From Stappia indica (GTDB lineage Bacteria; Pseudomonadota; Alphaproteobacteria; Rhizobiales; Stappiaceae): a stretch of DNA of 64,000 bases. The stretch is taken from positions 186,001-250,000 of the forward strand of contig NZ_MBQE01000003.1 in assembly GCF_001696535.1 (NCBI RefSeq). Direction: 5' to 3'. Numbering within the stretch: position 1 is the first letter of the stretch; each line of letters opens with the position of its first letter. This document shows, in pieces, positions 16,429 to 28,110 of this stretch. Both the position numbers and the translations under genes were made by a program. The notes beneath the pieces were generated by a model. That model did no database searches, had not been told where the DNA came from, and was given only the letters and a program-made list of their open reading frames with translations.

Positions 16429-18141
16429 TCAAAGCCGCGTGCTGCCCTTGTCGCGGAAGCTGCGGGCGGAGGTGCGCGCCAGCAGGATCGAGGGCACCAG
16501 GCCTACCAGCACGATCAGCAGCGCCGGCAGGGCGCCTTCGCCGAAGGCCTCGCGCGAGGCGGCGTTGTAGACCGTCGTCGCCAGCGTCTCGAAATTGAAC
16601 GGCCGCAGCAGGATCGTCGCCGGCAGCTCCTTCATGCAGTCGACGAAGGCCAGCAGCAGCGCCGTCAGCAGCACCGGGCGCAGGATCGGCAGGTGCACCT
16701 GGAACAGGATCCGTCCGGAGCTGCGCCCCAGCGTGCGCGCGGCCATGTCGAGATGCGGCGTCACCTTGCCGAAGCCGCCCTCGATCTGGCCGTAGGAGAC
16801 GGCCAGGAAGCGGACCATGTAGGCATAGACCAGCGCCGTTCCCGAGCCGATCAGCAGCAGCCCGGTCGAGAAGCCGAAGGTCGAGCGGGCGATGCCGTCG
16901 ATGAAATTGTCGAAATTCGCCAGCGGGATCAGGATGCCGACGGCCAGCACCGTTCCCGGAATGGCATAGCCGATCGAGGCGATGCGGCCGAAGAGCTGCG
17001 TCGTCCGGCTGGCCTGGACGCGGTGCGCATAAGTGAGCACCACACCGATCACCACGGTCAGCAGGGCAGCCGAGACCGACAGCACCAGCGTGTTCTGCAT
17101 TGCCGACAGCAGGCGCGGATCGAACAGGTCGTCGAGCCGGCGGCTGGCATAGTCGGCAAGCAGCGCCGCCGGGAAGACGAAGCCGATCAGGATCGGCAGG
17201 GCGCAGGCGGCGGTGGCGAGCCACGCGCGCGGCCCGCTCAGCCGGTAGCTCGGCAGGGTCTTGTAGTTGGCGGACGTGGTGTGGAACCGCTGGCCCTTGC
17301 GAGCGCGCCGCTCCATCCACAACAGCGCGAAGACCAGCGCCAGCATGGCGCAGGCGATCTGCGCCGCGCCGGCCAGGCTCGAGCGGTGGACCCAGGTGTC
17401 GTAGACGGAGAAGCTGAGCGTGTGGACGCCGAAAAAGGTCACCGCGCCGATGTCGTTGAGGCACTCCATCAGGGCGAGCGAGATGCCGACGACGATGGCC
17501 GGACGGGCGAGCGGCAGCGCCACGCGGAAGAACAGGCGCATCGGGCCGGCGCCGAGCGTGCGCGACACGTCCAGCGTCGAGGCGGACTGCAGCAGCAACG
17601 AGGCGCGCGTCGTCAGGTAGACATACGGGTAGAGCACGAAGCCCATTACGAAGATCGCGCCGCCGAGCGAGCGGATCTCCGGGAACCAGTACTCCCGCGA
17701 GGTGCGGAAGCCGAAGATCTCGCGCACGAGGGTCTGAACCGGCCCGGTGAAGGTGAGGATCTCCACATAGGTATAGGCGATGATGTAGGTCGGCACCGCC
17801 AGCGGCAGCAGCAGCGCCCAGTCGAACAGGGCCCGGCCGGGAAACCGGCACATGGTGACGAGCCAGGCAGTGCCCGTGCCCACGACGAAGGTGATCAGGC
17901 CGACACCCAGCAGCAGCAGGAACGTGGTCTGGAGTGATCGCGGCAGCACCGTGCCGATCAGATGGCTCCACACATCGCCCGTCGGCTGGGCGGCAAGAAC
18001 CAGCAGGGCGCCGATCGGCAGCAGCGTCAGGGCGGCGACGAGGAGACCGGCCACGAGCCATAGCCGGTCGGCGAGGCTGCGCGAGGCGCGCGGTGCGACC
18101 GGGATCGCGGTCATGTCGTCGAGGCGGGCAGTGTCGCTCAT
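16429..18141 (-). CDS. fbpB: Ferric iron ABC transporter permease (FbpB type)
   Basis: 570 residues with a duplicated permease domain, about twelve membrane segments. Two EAA-type loops are visible (VSRTLGAGPMRLFFRVALPLARP near 200 and DMAARTLGRSSGRILFQVHLP near 475), as expected for a fused two-half channel of the FbpB/HitB/FutB family. It takes Fe3+ from the binding protein FbpA across the inner membrane. It is 159 bases downstream of fbpA across a hairpin. No ATPase gene follows; it must be elsewhere. ATG at 18141; no convincing ribosome site. Confidence 0.9.
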   Translation of the reverse strand: MSDTARLDDMTAIPVAPRASRSLADRLWLVAGLLVAALTLLPIGALLVLAAQPTGDVWSHLIGTVLPRSLQTTFLLLLGVGLITFVVGTGTAWLVTMCRFPGRALFDWALLLPLAVPTYIIAYTYVEILTFTGPVQTLVREIFGFRTSREYWFPEIRSLGGAIFVMGFVLYPYVYLTTRASLLLQSASTLDVSRTLGAGPMRLFFRVALPLARPAIVVGISLALMECLNDIGAVTFFGVHTLSFSVYDTWVHRSSLAGAAQIACAMLALVFALLWMERRARKGQRFHTTSANYKTLPSYRLSGPRAWLATAACALPILIGFVFPAALLADYASRRLDDLFDPRLLSAMQNTLVLSVSAALLTVVIGVVLTYAHRVQASRTTQLFGRIASIGYAIPGTVLAVGILIPLANFDNFIDGIARSTFGFSTGLLLIGSGTALVYAYMVRFLAVSYGQIEGGFGKVTPHLDMAARTLGRSSGRILFQVHLPILRPVLLTALLLAFVDCMKELPATILLRPFNFETLATTVYNAASREAFGEGALPALLIVLVGLVPSILLARTSARSFRDKGSTRL

Positions 18142-18240
18142 GGGTGCTTCTGACGGGGCTCGATCGGCAAGACCCGGTGTGGCGGGCCCGGATCTTGCTG
18201 GTCTGTAGGCCGGTTCCGGTCTCGTCCGGAAACGGAGAAC

Positions 18241-18267
18241 GGCGCCCGGTCACAAGGACCGGGCGCC
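18241..18267 (-). terminator. Strong hairpin between fbpA and fbpB (attenuator-like)
   Basis: GGCGCCCGGTC (18241-18251) and GACCGGGCGCC (18257-18267) pair perfectly over 11 bp with a 5-base loop, in the gap after fbpA. There is no real T-run after it on the minus strand, so partial termination or mRNA protection that favours the binding protein is likely. Confidence 0.65.
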
Positions 18268-18300
18268 GCGGGTTTCAAGCCTGCAGGCGAGGAGGCGTCC

Positions 18301-19353
18301 TCAGCTCTGCGGACCGTCGTTGAAGCCGACCTTGTCGACCAGCTCGCTGGCGGTCTTGCGGTTCTTGGCGATCTCGTCGAGCGACAGGGTGTCCGGCTTG
18401 AACGCGCCCCACGAGGCGACCAGCTCGGAGATCTCGACGCCCGGCTTCACCGGGTACTCGTTGTTGGCCTCGGCGTAGATGTGCTGGGCCTCTTCCGAGG
18501 ACAGGAACTCGATCAGCTTGACGGCCGCTTCCGGGTTCGGAGCGTTCTTGGCCATCACGACGCCCGAGATGTTGACGTGGGTGCCGCGATCTTCGGTGTT
18601 CGGGAACAGGATCTTGACCGAGTTGGCCCAGTCCTTCTGCTCCGGCTCCTTCTCGTTGTTCAGCATCGCACCCATGTAGTAGGTGTTGCCGAGCGAGATG
18701 TCGCATTCGCCGGCGAAGATCGCCTGGACCTGGCTGCGGTCGTTGCCGGTCGGCTTGCGGGCGAGGTTGTCGCGCACGCCGGCGAGCCACGTCTCTGCTT
18801 CCTCGGCACCCTTGTGGGCGACGATGGAGGCGAACAGGGCGACGTTGTAGACGTGCTGGCCCGAACGGGTGCAGATCTTGCCCTTCCACTTCGGGTCGGC
18901 CAGCTCCTCATAGGTGATGCTGTCCTGCGCCACGCGCTCCTTGGAGGCGTAGATGATGCGCGCGCGGGTGGTCAGGCCGATCCAGTGGCCCTCCGGGTCG
19001 CGGAACTCCGCCGGCACGTTCGCGTTGACGACCTCGGACGTCACCGGCTGGGTGATGCCGGCTTCCTTGGCGCCGTCGAGGCGGCCGATGTCGACCGTCA
19101 GCAGCACGTCGGCCGGCGAATTCGCGCCCTCGGCCTGGATGCGCTCGGCAAGGCCGTCGGCAGCGAAGATGACGTTGGTCTTGATCCCGGTTTCCTTGGT
19201 GAAGGCCTCGAGCAGCGGTTCGATCAGGAACGGCTGGCGATAGGAATAGATGTTGACCTCACCCTCGGCAGCGGCCGGCGTTGCGATCGCGGCGGATGCG
19301 AGAAGCGCAGCGGACAGAACGCCGGTGCGCAGAGCGGAAACCTTGTGGAACAT
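18301..19353 (-). CDS. fbpA: Ferric iron-binding periplasmic protein (FbpA/FutA type)
   Basis: 350 residues with a signal peptide (MFHKVSALRTGVLSAALLA... cut near residue 30 after AAAE). Mature start VNIYSYRQPFLIEPLLEAFTKETGI is typical, and the YY pair in ISLGNTYYMGAM (about 215) matches the tyrosines that coordinate Fe3+ in the family. ATG at 19353 has GGGAGAG in place; an ATG-like start at 19380 would put the signal peptide internally. An Irr-type palindrome and a sigma-70-like promoter stand upstream, so iron-dependent control is likely. Confidence 0.93.
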   Translation of the reverse strand: MFHKVSALRTGVLSAALLASAAIATPAAAEGEVNIYSYRQPFLIEPLLEAFTKETGIKTNVIFAADGLAERIQAEGANSPADVLLTVDIGRLDGAKEAGITQPVTSEVVNANVPAEFRDPEGHWIGLTTRARIIYASKERVAQDSITYEELADPKWKGKICTRSGQHVYNVALFASIVAHKGAEEAETWLAGVRDNLARKPTGNDRSQVQAIFAGECDISLGNTYYMGAMLNNEKEPEQKDWANSVKILFPNTEDRGTHVNISGVVMAKNAPNPEAAVKLIEFLSSEEAQHIYAEANNEYPVKPGVEISELVASWGAFKPDTLSLDEIAKNRKTASELVDKVGFNDGPQS

Positions 19354-19446
19354 GGAACTCTCCCAGCGATCAGGGGACAAGGCCCTGATGTCGGTTGCAT
19401 TGGCCCGCGGAACTACCGTTGCGGCAGCTCCTCGTCAGGCGCCCGC

Positions 19447-19474
19447 ATCCTATAAACAGGAGTTTCTGTGTCAA
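19447..19474 (-). promoter_or_regulatory. Putative sigma-70 promoter of fbpA
   Basis: On the minus strand TTGACA (19474-19469) and TAGGAT (19452-19447) are separated by 16 bases. Transcription would start near 19440, giving a leader of about 87 bases before the fbpA ATG. Confidence 0.65.
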
Positions 19475-19499
19475 GAATAATCGCCTGCAAAATCAATAT

Positions 19500-19516
19500 T
19501 TTAGAATTATTCTAAG
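19500..19516. promoter_or_regulatory. ICE-type palindrome (Irr site) upstream of fbpA
   Basis: TTTAGAA-TTA-TTCTAAG matches the iron control element TTTAGAA-N3-TTCTAAA recognised by Irr in Bradyrhizobium and relatives at 13 of 14 defined positions. It lies 26 bases upstream of the -35 element, a position suited to activation in low iron. Confidence 0.8.
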
Positions 19517-19573
19517 TTAAGGTGAGTGAATCTGGCAAGTTTTCGCAAGGTACCGGACCGGGGGCGGCCTTCG

Positions 19574-20536
19574 TCAGGGAGCGGGGGTGCCGCCGGCCAG
19601 GATCTCGGCCATCCAGGCGGTGTCGATATTCTGCCCGCTGAGCACGATGCCGGCGACTTCTCCGCGCCTTTGGTCCTGCAGCAAGGCGGCAAGGGCCGCT
19701 GCCCCGGAGCCTTCGGCAACGGAGTGCGTGGTGCGGTAGAGCAGGCGCACGGCCTCCGCAATCGCCTCGTCGCTGACGCGCAGGATGTCGTCGACGCCGG
19801 CGCGGATCATCGCCAGGGCGGTCTCGTCCGGCCCGCGCACCGCCATGCCGTCGGCGAAGGTGACGGCGCTCGCCGTCTCCACCCGCTGGCCGCTTTCCAG
19901 CGACAGCGCATAGGCGTCGGCCTTGTCGGAAACCACGCCGACGATCCGCGTGCGCCGGCCCAGCAGGTCGCGCGCCGAGATCATCCCGCAGATGCCGGAG
20001 CCGAGGCCGATCGGTACATAGACGACGTCGAGATCGTCGGCTGCCCGGAAGAACTCCATCGCATAGGTGGCAACGCCGCGCACCAGATCCGGGTGGAAGC
20101 TCGGCACCATCATCAGGCCCCGCTCGTCCGCCAGTGCCATCGCATGCTGCTTGGCCTCGTCGAAATCGCCGCCGGCCTCCACCAGCTCGGCCCCGAAGGC
20201 GCGCATCGCGGCGTTCTTCTCGGCCGAATTGCCGTGCGGGACGACGATGGTGCAGGCCAGCCCGTTGCGGGCCGAGGCGAAGGCAAGGCTCTGGCCGTGA
20301 TTGCCGCGGGTGGCGGAGATGATGCCGGTGCCGGCGGGCGAATTGCGTGCGATGCCGCTGGTGATCACCAGTCCGCCGCGCACCTTGAAGGCGCCGGTCG
20401 GCGTGTGGTTCTCGTGCTTGACCCAGACCTTCCGTCCCACCGCGTCCGCCAGCAGCGGCCAGGCATATTGCGGGGTCGGAGCCATCGACCGGTAGACGGT
20501 CTCGGCGGCATCCTCGATGGCGGCAAGGGTAAGCAT
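19574..20536 (-). CDS. Threonine/serine dehydratase-like PLP enzyme
   Basis: 320 residues, fold-type II PLP enzyme. The Schiff-base lysine is in PTGAFKVRGG (about 50), with the ATRGNHGQSLA asparagine loop (about 75-85) and the glycine loop VPIGLGSGICGM (about 175) that holds the cofactor phosphate. Members dehydrate L-threonine or L-serine to 2-oxo acids, or open threo-3-hydroxyaspartate. It lacks the C-terminal ACT-like domain of biosynthetic IlvA, so a catabolic enzyme is likelier. ATG at 20536. Neighbours give no further hint. Confidence 0.85.
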   Translation of the reverse strand: MLTLAAIEDAAETVYRSMAPTPQYAWPLLADAVGRKVWVKHENHTPTGAFKVRGGLVITSGIARNSPAGTGIISATRGNHGQSLAFASARNGLACTIVVPHGNSAEKNAAMRAFGAELVEAGGDFDEAKQHAMALADERGLMMVPSFHPDLVRGVATYAMEFFRAADDLDVVYVPIGLGSGICGMISARDLLGRRTRIVGVVSDKADAYALSLESGQRVETASAVTFADGMAVRGPDETALAMIRAGVDDILRVSDEAIAEAVRLLYRTTHSVAEGSGAAALAALLQDQRRGEVAGIVLSGQNIDTAWMAEILAGGTPAP

Positions 20537-20668
20537 GGCGGATCCGGAAGATGATGGCGGACCCGCGCGACAGGCCCGCCCGATGGCGAGGCCGGTAGAG
20601 TGGCGCGCCCGGAAGGGCGGGTCAATCCCCGCCCATTCCGCACCCAGGGCCTTCGCGAAAGGTCCCGG

Positions 20669-24973
<4,305 letters not shown>

Positions 24974-25406
24974 GCTCACTCCGCCATTGCAGCCTTGTCG
25001 GCATCTCGACCGCCGCGCCCCGCCGTCCGGTTGGGGCACATTCCGGCAAGATCCTGTTTCCTCAGGTCTTTGCCGGCGGGCACACGAGATTGCGCCGAGC
25101 TTTCAAAATCCGACGCGGTAAACAAACAGTAAATATCGTTTCGCATCCGAGTCGTCCACGTCAGCCACTGTAAATGGCCGGTTTCTCTTGAACTGTGGTT
25201 AATCCGGATGTGGGGCGTCGATATGACTTTGTAAGGTCCTGGTCATGCTAGGGGCTCCCGATCGGCCCGATTTCCTCCAGGCCGGATTTCCTCTAGGATC
25301 GCATGGGTCGCAGGCATCGCGGGTTTCGCGTGCGTGCAGCGCGCCGGGTCTTCCGGGTTCCGGGGCCGGATCAGCGTCAATGAGATCAGCGTAAAGGAGA
25401 GGCATC
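24974..25406. other. Intergenic region between the divergent kinase and phasin genes
   Basis: A 433-base gap with no convincing gene. It must contain both promoters. A single GANTC site (GAGTC, 25149-25153) lies in the AT-richer part nearest the kinase, and one GGTTAA half-site about 25198. I could not identify complete -35/-10 pairs. An open frame at 25199-25423 on the minus strand has no ribosome site or family. Confidence 0.5.
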
Positions 25407-25793
25407 GTGACGAAAAGCGGCAAGACAGGCTTTGAAATTCCCGAGCAGATGCGCGACTTCGCCGACCAGAGCGTCGATCAGGCCCGCAAGGCCTTCGACG
25501 AATACATGTCGGCGACCCGCAAGGCGGTGGGCAGCGCCGAGGAAACCGCCCAGACGGTCAAGGCCAGCGCCAACGACATGGGCCGCACCGCGCTCGAATA
25601 CACCGAGGAGCACGTCTCCGCGGCCTTCGATCTCGCCCAGAAGATGGTCCGCGCCAAGGACCCGCAGGAAATGATGCAGCTGCAGAGCGAATATCTGAAG
25701 AAGCAGATGGAAGCGCTCGGCGAGCAGGTGCGCGAGCTCGGCGACAAGGCCGCCCGCACCGCACAGGACGTCGCGCGCAAGACCCGCGACTGA
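25407..25793 (+). CDS. Phasin (small)
   Basis: 128 residues, almost entirely helical and amphipathic, with no Cys or Trp. FEIPEQMRDFADQSVDQARKAFDEYM and QEMMQLQSEYLKKQMEALGEQ are typical of the alphaproteobacterial phasin_2 family, which coats polyhydroxyalkanoate granules. GTG at 25407 follows AAGGAGAGG. A hairpin terminator follows. A second, longer phasin is encoded 287 bases downstream; scoAB in the same window fits PHB turnover. Confidence 0.9.
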   Translation: MTKSGKTGFEIPEQMRDFADQSVDQARKAFDEYMSATRKAVGSAEETAQTVKASANDMGRTALEYTEEHVSAAFDLAQKMVRAKDPQEMMQLQSEYLKKQMEALGEQVRELGDKAARTAQDVARKTRD

Positions 25794-25802
25794 CCGCTCT
25801 GC

Positions 25803-25846
25803 CGGCGCCCGGCTTCGCTTTCGGTCCGCTCCGGGCGCCGCTTTCT
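25803..25846 (+). terminator. Terminator-like hairpin after the first phasin gene
   Basis: CGGCGCCCGG (25803-25812) pairs perfectly with CCGGGCGCCG (25831-25840) across an 18-base loop and is followed by CTTTCT. The loop is long and the T-run weak, so termination is probable but not certain. Confidence 0.6.
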
Positions 25847-25927
25847 CCCCCCTTCAGATCCCGCAACCTCATCCGCTCCCTGCGGCCGGCAGGGCGCGCG
25901 AATGCATGGCTGCTGCGCGGCCCGCGC

Positions 25928-25963
25928 ATTGTGCGATGCAATAGTTATGTTGCAATGCACAAT
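25928..25963. promoter_or_regulatory. Inverted repeat operator upstream of the second phasin (PhaR candidate)
   Basis: ATTGTGCGATGCAA (25928-25941) and TTGCAATGCACAAT (25950-25963) are inverted repeats matching at 12 of 14 positions with an 8-base spacer. The right arm overlaps the putative -35 element. TGC/GCA-rich inverted repeats are the kind of site bound by the PHB-responsive repressor PhaR. Confidence 0.65.
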
Positions 25964-25978
25964 GAACGTTGCTATATA
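25950..25978 (+). promoter_or_regulatory. Putative promoter of the second phasin
   Basis: TTGCAA (25950-25955) and TATATA (25973-25978) are 17 bases apart. Transcription would begin near 25985, giving a leader of about 95 bases. Confidence 0.65.
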
Positions 25979-26080
25979 GGGATCTGTAGATGGCGACCAG
26001 CGCATCTGGCGTTCAGGTCGCAGGCTTTCCCCGCAAGGCAGGGCCGCCCCAGGGCGAGCGAGCTGCCAAAGGAGCATACC

Positions 26081-26614
26081 ATGACCGAGACCAAGACCGC
26101 TGCTGCGGCGCCGAAGGCGCCGCGTGCCAAGACCGCCAAGGCCGCCGACGCGACCATTGCCGCTTTCCCGAACTTCGAGGCTTTCACCATGCCGAACATG
26201 CCGAACATGCCGAAGATGGAAATCCCTGCCGTGACCCGCGAGATGGCCGAGAAGAGCATCGAGCAGGCCCGCGAGGCCTATGCCAAGCTCAAGACCGCTG
26301 CCGAGGACGCGACCGACCTCATCGAGGACGGCTTCGAGACCACCCGTCGCAGCGTGCTCGACTTCAACCACAAGGCCGTCGACGCGGCCCGCGCCAACAC
26401 CGACGCCACGTTCCAGTTCGTCAAGGACATGTTCGAGGTGAAGACGCTGGCCGAGGCGATCGAGCTGCAGACCTCCTTCGCCCGTGCCCAGTTCGACGCG
26501 TTCGGCGCCCAGGCCAAGGACATGCAGGAGCTGTCCACCAAGCTGGCCGGCGAGATGAACGAGACGTTCAAGGGCGCCGTCGAGAAGGCCTCCAAGGACT
26601 TCAAGGCGGCCTGA
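26081..26614 (+). CDS. Phasin
   Basis: 177 residues: an Ala/Lys-rich start (TETKTAAAAPKAPRAKTAKAA), a short MPNMPNMPKM repeat near 37-46, then a helical phasin_2 domain (AEKSIEQAREAYAKLKTAAED, FETTRRSVLDFNHKAVDAARAN, QTSFARAQFDAFGAQAKDMQE). It is a granule-associated structural protein for polyhydroxybutyrate. ATG at 26081 follows AAAGGAGC. It has its own promoter with an overlapping inverted repeat and ends at a good terminator. Confidence 0.94.
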   Translation: MTETKTAAAAPKAPRAKTAKAADATIAAFPNFEAFTMPNMPNMPKMEIPAVTREMAEKSIEQAREAYAKLKTAAEDATDLIEDGFETTRRSVLDFNHKAVDAARANTDATFQFVKDMFEVKTLAEAIELQTSFARAQFDAFGAQAKDMQELSTKLAGEMNETFKGAVEKASKDFKAA

Positions 26615-26646
26615 TCCGCCTCCGGTCTTCGGCCGGAACAGACATC

Positions 26647-26676
26647 GAGCCCGGGCCGCAAGGTCCGGGCTCTTTG
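26647..26676 (+). terminator. Rho-independent terminator after the second phasin
   Basis: GAGCCCGG (26647-26654) pairs with CCGGGCTC (26665-26672), followed directly by TTTG. It lies 33 bases after the phasin stop. Confidence 0.8.
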
Positions 26677-26795
26677 CGTCGCGACGGGGGCTTTGCCCGG
26701 TCCGATGCCAGCCTGTGGACGAGCGGACGGAAAGGCGGTTTGCGCCTCTTGCAATCACCGTCGTTTCAAACTAGGTTCCGCCACCGAATTGACGT

Positions 26796-26872
26796 GCAGA
26801 CGTAGCTCAGTTGGTTAGAGCGTCGGATTGTGGCTCCGAAGGTCGTTGGTTCAACTCCAACCGTCTGTACCA
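26796..26872 (+). tRNA. tRNA-His (GTG anticodon)
   Basis: A 77-base cloverleaf: acceptor GCAGACG with CGTCTGT, D arm GCTC/GAGC, anticodon stem TCGGA/TCCGA with loop TTGTGGC (anticodon GTG), T arm GTTGG/CCAAC with TTCAACT, A73 and encoded CCA. The first acceptor pair is G1:U72 and no G-1:C73 pair can form, the form known from many alphaproteobacteria. Protein-like open frames over this gene are artefacts. Confidence 0.97.
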
Positions 26873-27058
26873 TTCGCCTCCTCCTTTCTTCTCCCTTCAT
26901 TCCTCTCCCGTGAACAACGGTCCGACCGCGATGCCGCCGCGCATCCCGCCGGCCCGCGCCGCGCGTCCGTCCGACTGTTCTTGCCTCTGTCCCGCATCTT
27001 GAGGCACCCTGCCAGGGGAGCCGCCGGAACAACTAGACACGCAGGCGGATTGGGGGAG

Positions 27059-27466
27059 ATGGCAGAGGACACCGGACACATCGGTCACGCCGGCGATGCG
27101 ACCGCCTATCGGACGCGTCGACTGCTCGAGACCTATTACGACCTGACGCTGCAGCTCGGCGAGCGTCTCGACGTGCACGACGTGTCCGATGTCCTGATGC
27201 TGGTGCTCGTTGCGATCGCGGACCTGCGCGGCGCACCGATGGACGCCGAACTCCTCGCCGAGAAACTCGAGTCCTCCCGCTCCACCATCGAACGGCGCCT
27301 CAAGCCCTATCTGGACAATGGCCGCATCGCCAAGGAACGGCGAGGCAAGTCAGTAGTTTACCTATGGTCGGGCGATGCCGGACAAGGCGAAGGCGCGCCG
27401 GCGGACATGAGCGTCGACATGGTTCGGGCGGTGATGTCGATGGTTTTCGACATTGCCAACGATTGA
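27059..27466 (+). CDS. Winged-helix (MarR-like) regulator, paralogue A
   Basis: 135 residues. The middle (about 30-100) is a winged helix: MDAELLAEKLESSRSTIERRLKPYLDNGRIAKERRGKSVVYLWS has recognition helix SRSTIERRLKPYL and a wing. Flanking helices (TRRLLETYYDLTLQLGERL and VDMVRAVMSMVFDIAND) probably dimerise. It aligns throughout with the next gene. ATG at 27059 directly abuts GGGGGAG, which is tight; GGCGGA further back may serve, so the exact start is uncertain. No target can be named. It lies 186 bases after tRNA-His. Confidence 0.75.
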   Translation: MAEDTGHIGHAGDATAYRTRRLLETYYDLTLQLGERLDVHDVSDVLMLVLVAIADLRGAPMDAELLAEKLESSRSTIERRLKPYLDNGRIAKERRGKSVVYLWSGDAGQGEGAPADMSVDMVRAVMSMVFDIAND

Positions 27467-27491
27467 GCCGACGCAAGGGCCTTATGGTTAA

Positions 27492-27524
27492 AATTTGTGG
27501 AAAATCTGTCGAACTGCACAAATT
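27492..27524. repeat. Inverted repeat between the winged-helix genes
   Basis: AATTTGTG (27492-27499) and CACAAATT (27517-27524) are a perfect 8-bp inverted repeat, 17 bases apart, just after the stop of the first regulator. It could be an operator or a weak transcript hairpin. Confidence 0.5.
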
Positions 27525-27598
27525 ACCCAGGGGATTGCCCGCCGCGTTTGCGCCTTGCCGCTTGAGTTGCCGGGAATCGCTGCCGAAAGCAGGCCTGT

Positions 27599-27615
27599 TT
27601 CGTCAAAATGACGAA
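27599..27615. promoter_or_regulatory. Palindrome before the second winged-helix gene (autoregulatory operator candidate)
   Basis: TTCGTCA-AAA-TGACGAA is a perfect 7-bp-arm palindrome ending 23 bases before the ATG at 27639. Its size and place suit self-repression by the encoded winged-helix protein. Confidence 0.55.
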
Positions 27616-27638
27616 TGATCAACATCGGGAGGTCCTTC

Positions 27639-28061
27639 ATGTCGCATGCAGATGATGAACTCCCGACTCAGGCCCACCGGATCCTCCGTCTCTACGAGAT
27701 GTTCTTCAGCCTCATGTTCCGCTTCATGGAGGAGTATGAAGTAAATGATCTCGGAAACTTGATGATCATTACGACTATCTCGATTGCGAATGCCAACCGT
27801 ATCGAGGCGGATATTGAAACTATCTCTGAGGAAACCGATATCCCGTACTCGACAGTACGTAGAAAGATCGAAAAAATGTGTGCCGACGGCATTCTCGAGA
27901 TGCGGAAGGAAAATCAGAAGCTTGTCTTTTCTATCTCTGATCAGATGAACTTTGCCCATCCAGGTCAGGACAAAGAGGAGATAAGCAGAAAATTCCAGAA
28001 AGATGTAATGGATATTGTTGTAAAGTCTATTAATGCAATAATACTTGAGAAGAAGAAGTAA
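27639..28061 (+). CDS. Winged-helix (MarR-like) regulator, paralogue B, AT-rich
   Basis: 140 residues with the same plan as paralogue A: helical start (AHRILRLYEMFFSLMFRFMEE), winged helix about 55-100 (IETISEETDIPYSTVRRKIEKMCADGILEMRKENQKLVFSIS) and helical end (ISRKFQKDVMDIVVKSINAII). ATG at 27639 follows GGGAGG at good spacing; an upstream ATG at 27615 lacks one. Its base composition is far more AT-rich than the neighbourhood and uses codons rare here (ATA, AGA, AAT), suggesting different origin or strong divergence. Target unknown. Confidence 0.8.
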   Translation: MSHADDELPTQAHRILRLYEMFFSLMFRFMEEYEVNDLGNLMIITTISIANANRIEADIETISEETDIPYSTVRRKIEKMCADGILEMRKENQKLVFSISDQMNFAHPGQDKEEISRKFQKDVMDIVVKSINAIILEKKK

Positions 28062-28094
28062 ATTTCAGAATGGAAATTCCATTCAATTGACCTG

Positions 28095-28110
28095 TTAAGG
28101 TGTTGTTAAC
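28095..28110. promoter_or_regulatory. CtrA-type box upstream of gcrA
   Basis: TTAA-GGTGTTG-TTAAC matches the full CtrA consensus TTAA-N7-TTAAC exactly. It stands about 200 bases before the gcrA start. In Caulobacter gcrA is repressed by CtrA. Confidence 0.8.

Noticed and set aside
26766-27032. Small frames over tRNA-His, one reading VQTVGVEPTTFGATIRRS
   Set aside because: This is the well-known false protein obtained by translating a tRNA gene.
27059-27466. First winged-helix gene as the PHB regulator PhaR, since phasins are near
   Set aside because: PhaR has a different N-terminal domain and a C-terminal PHB accumulation domain; this protein shows a winged helix only.
26796-28061. tRNA-His plus AT-rich gene as an integrated island
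   Set aside because: No integrase, no repeated tRNA 3' end downstream and only one AT-rich gene; not enough for an island.
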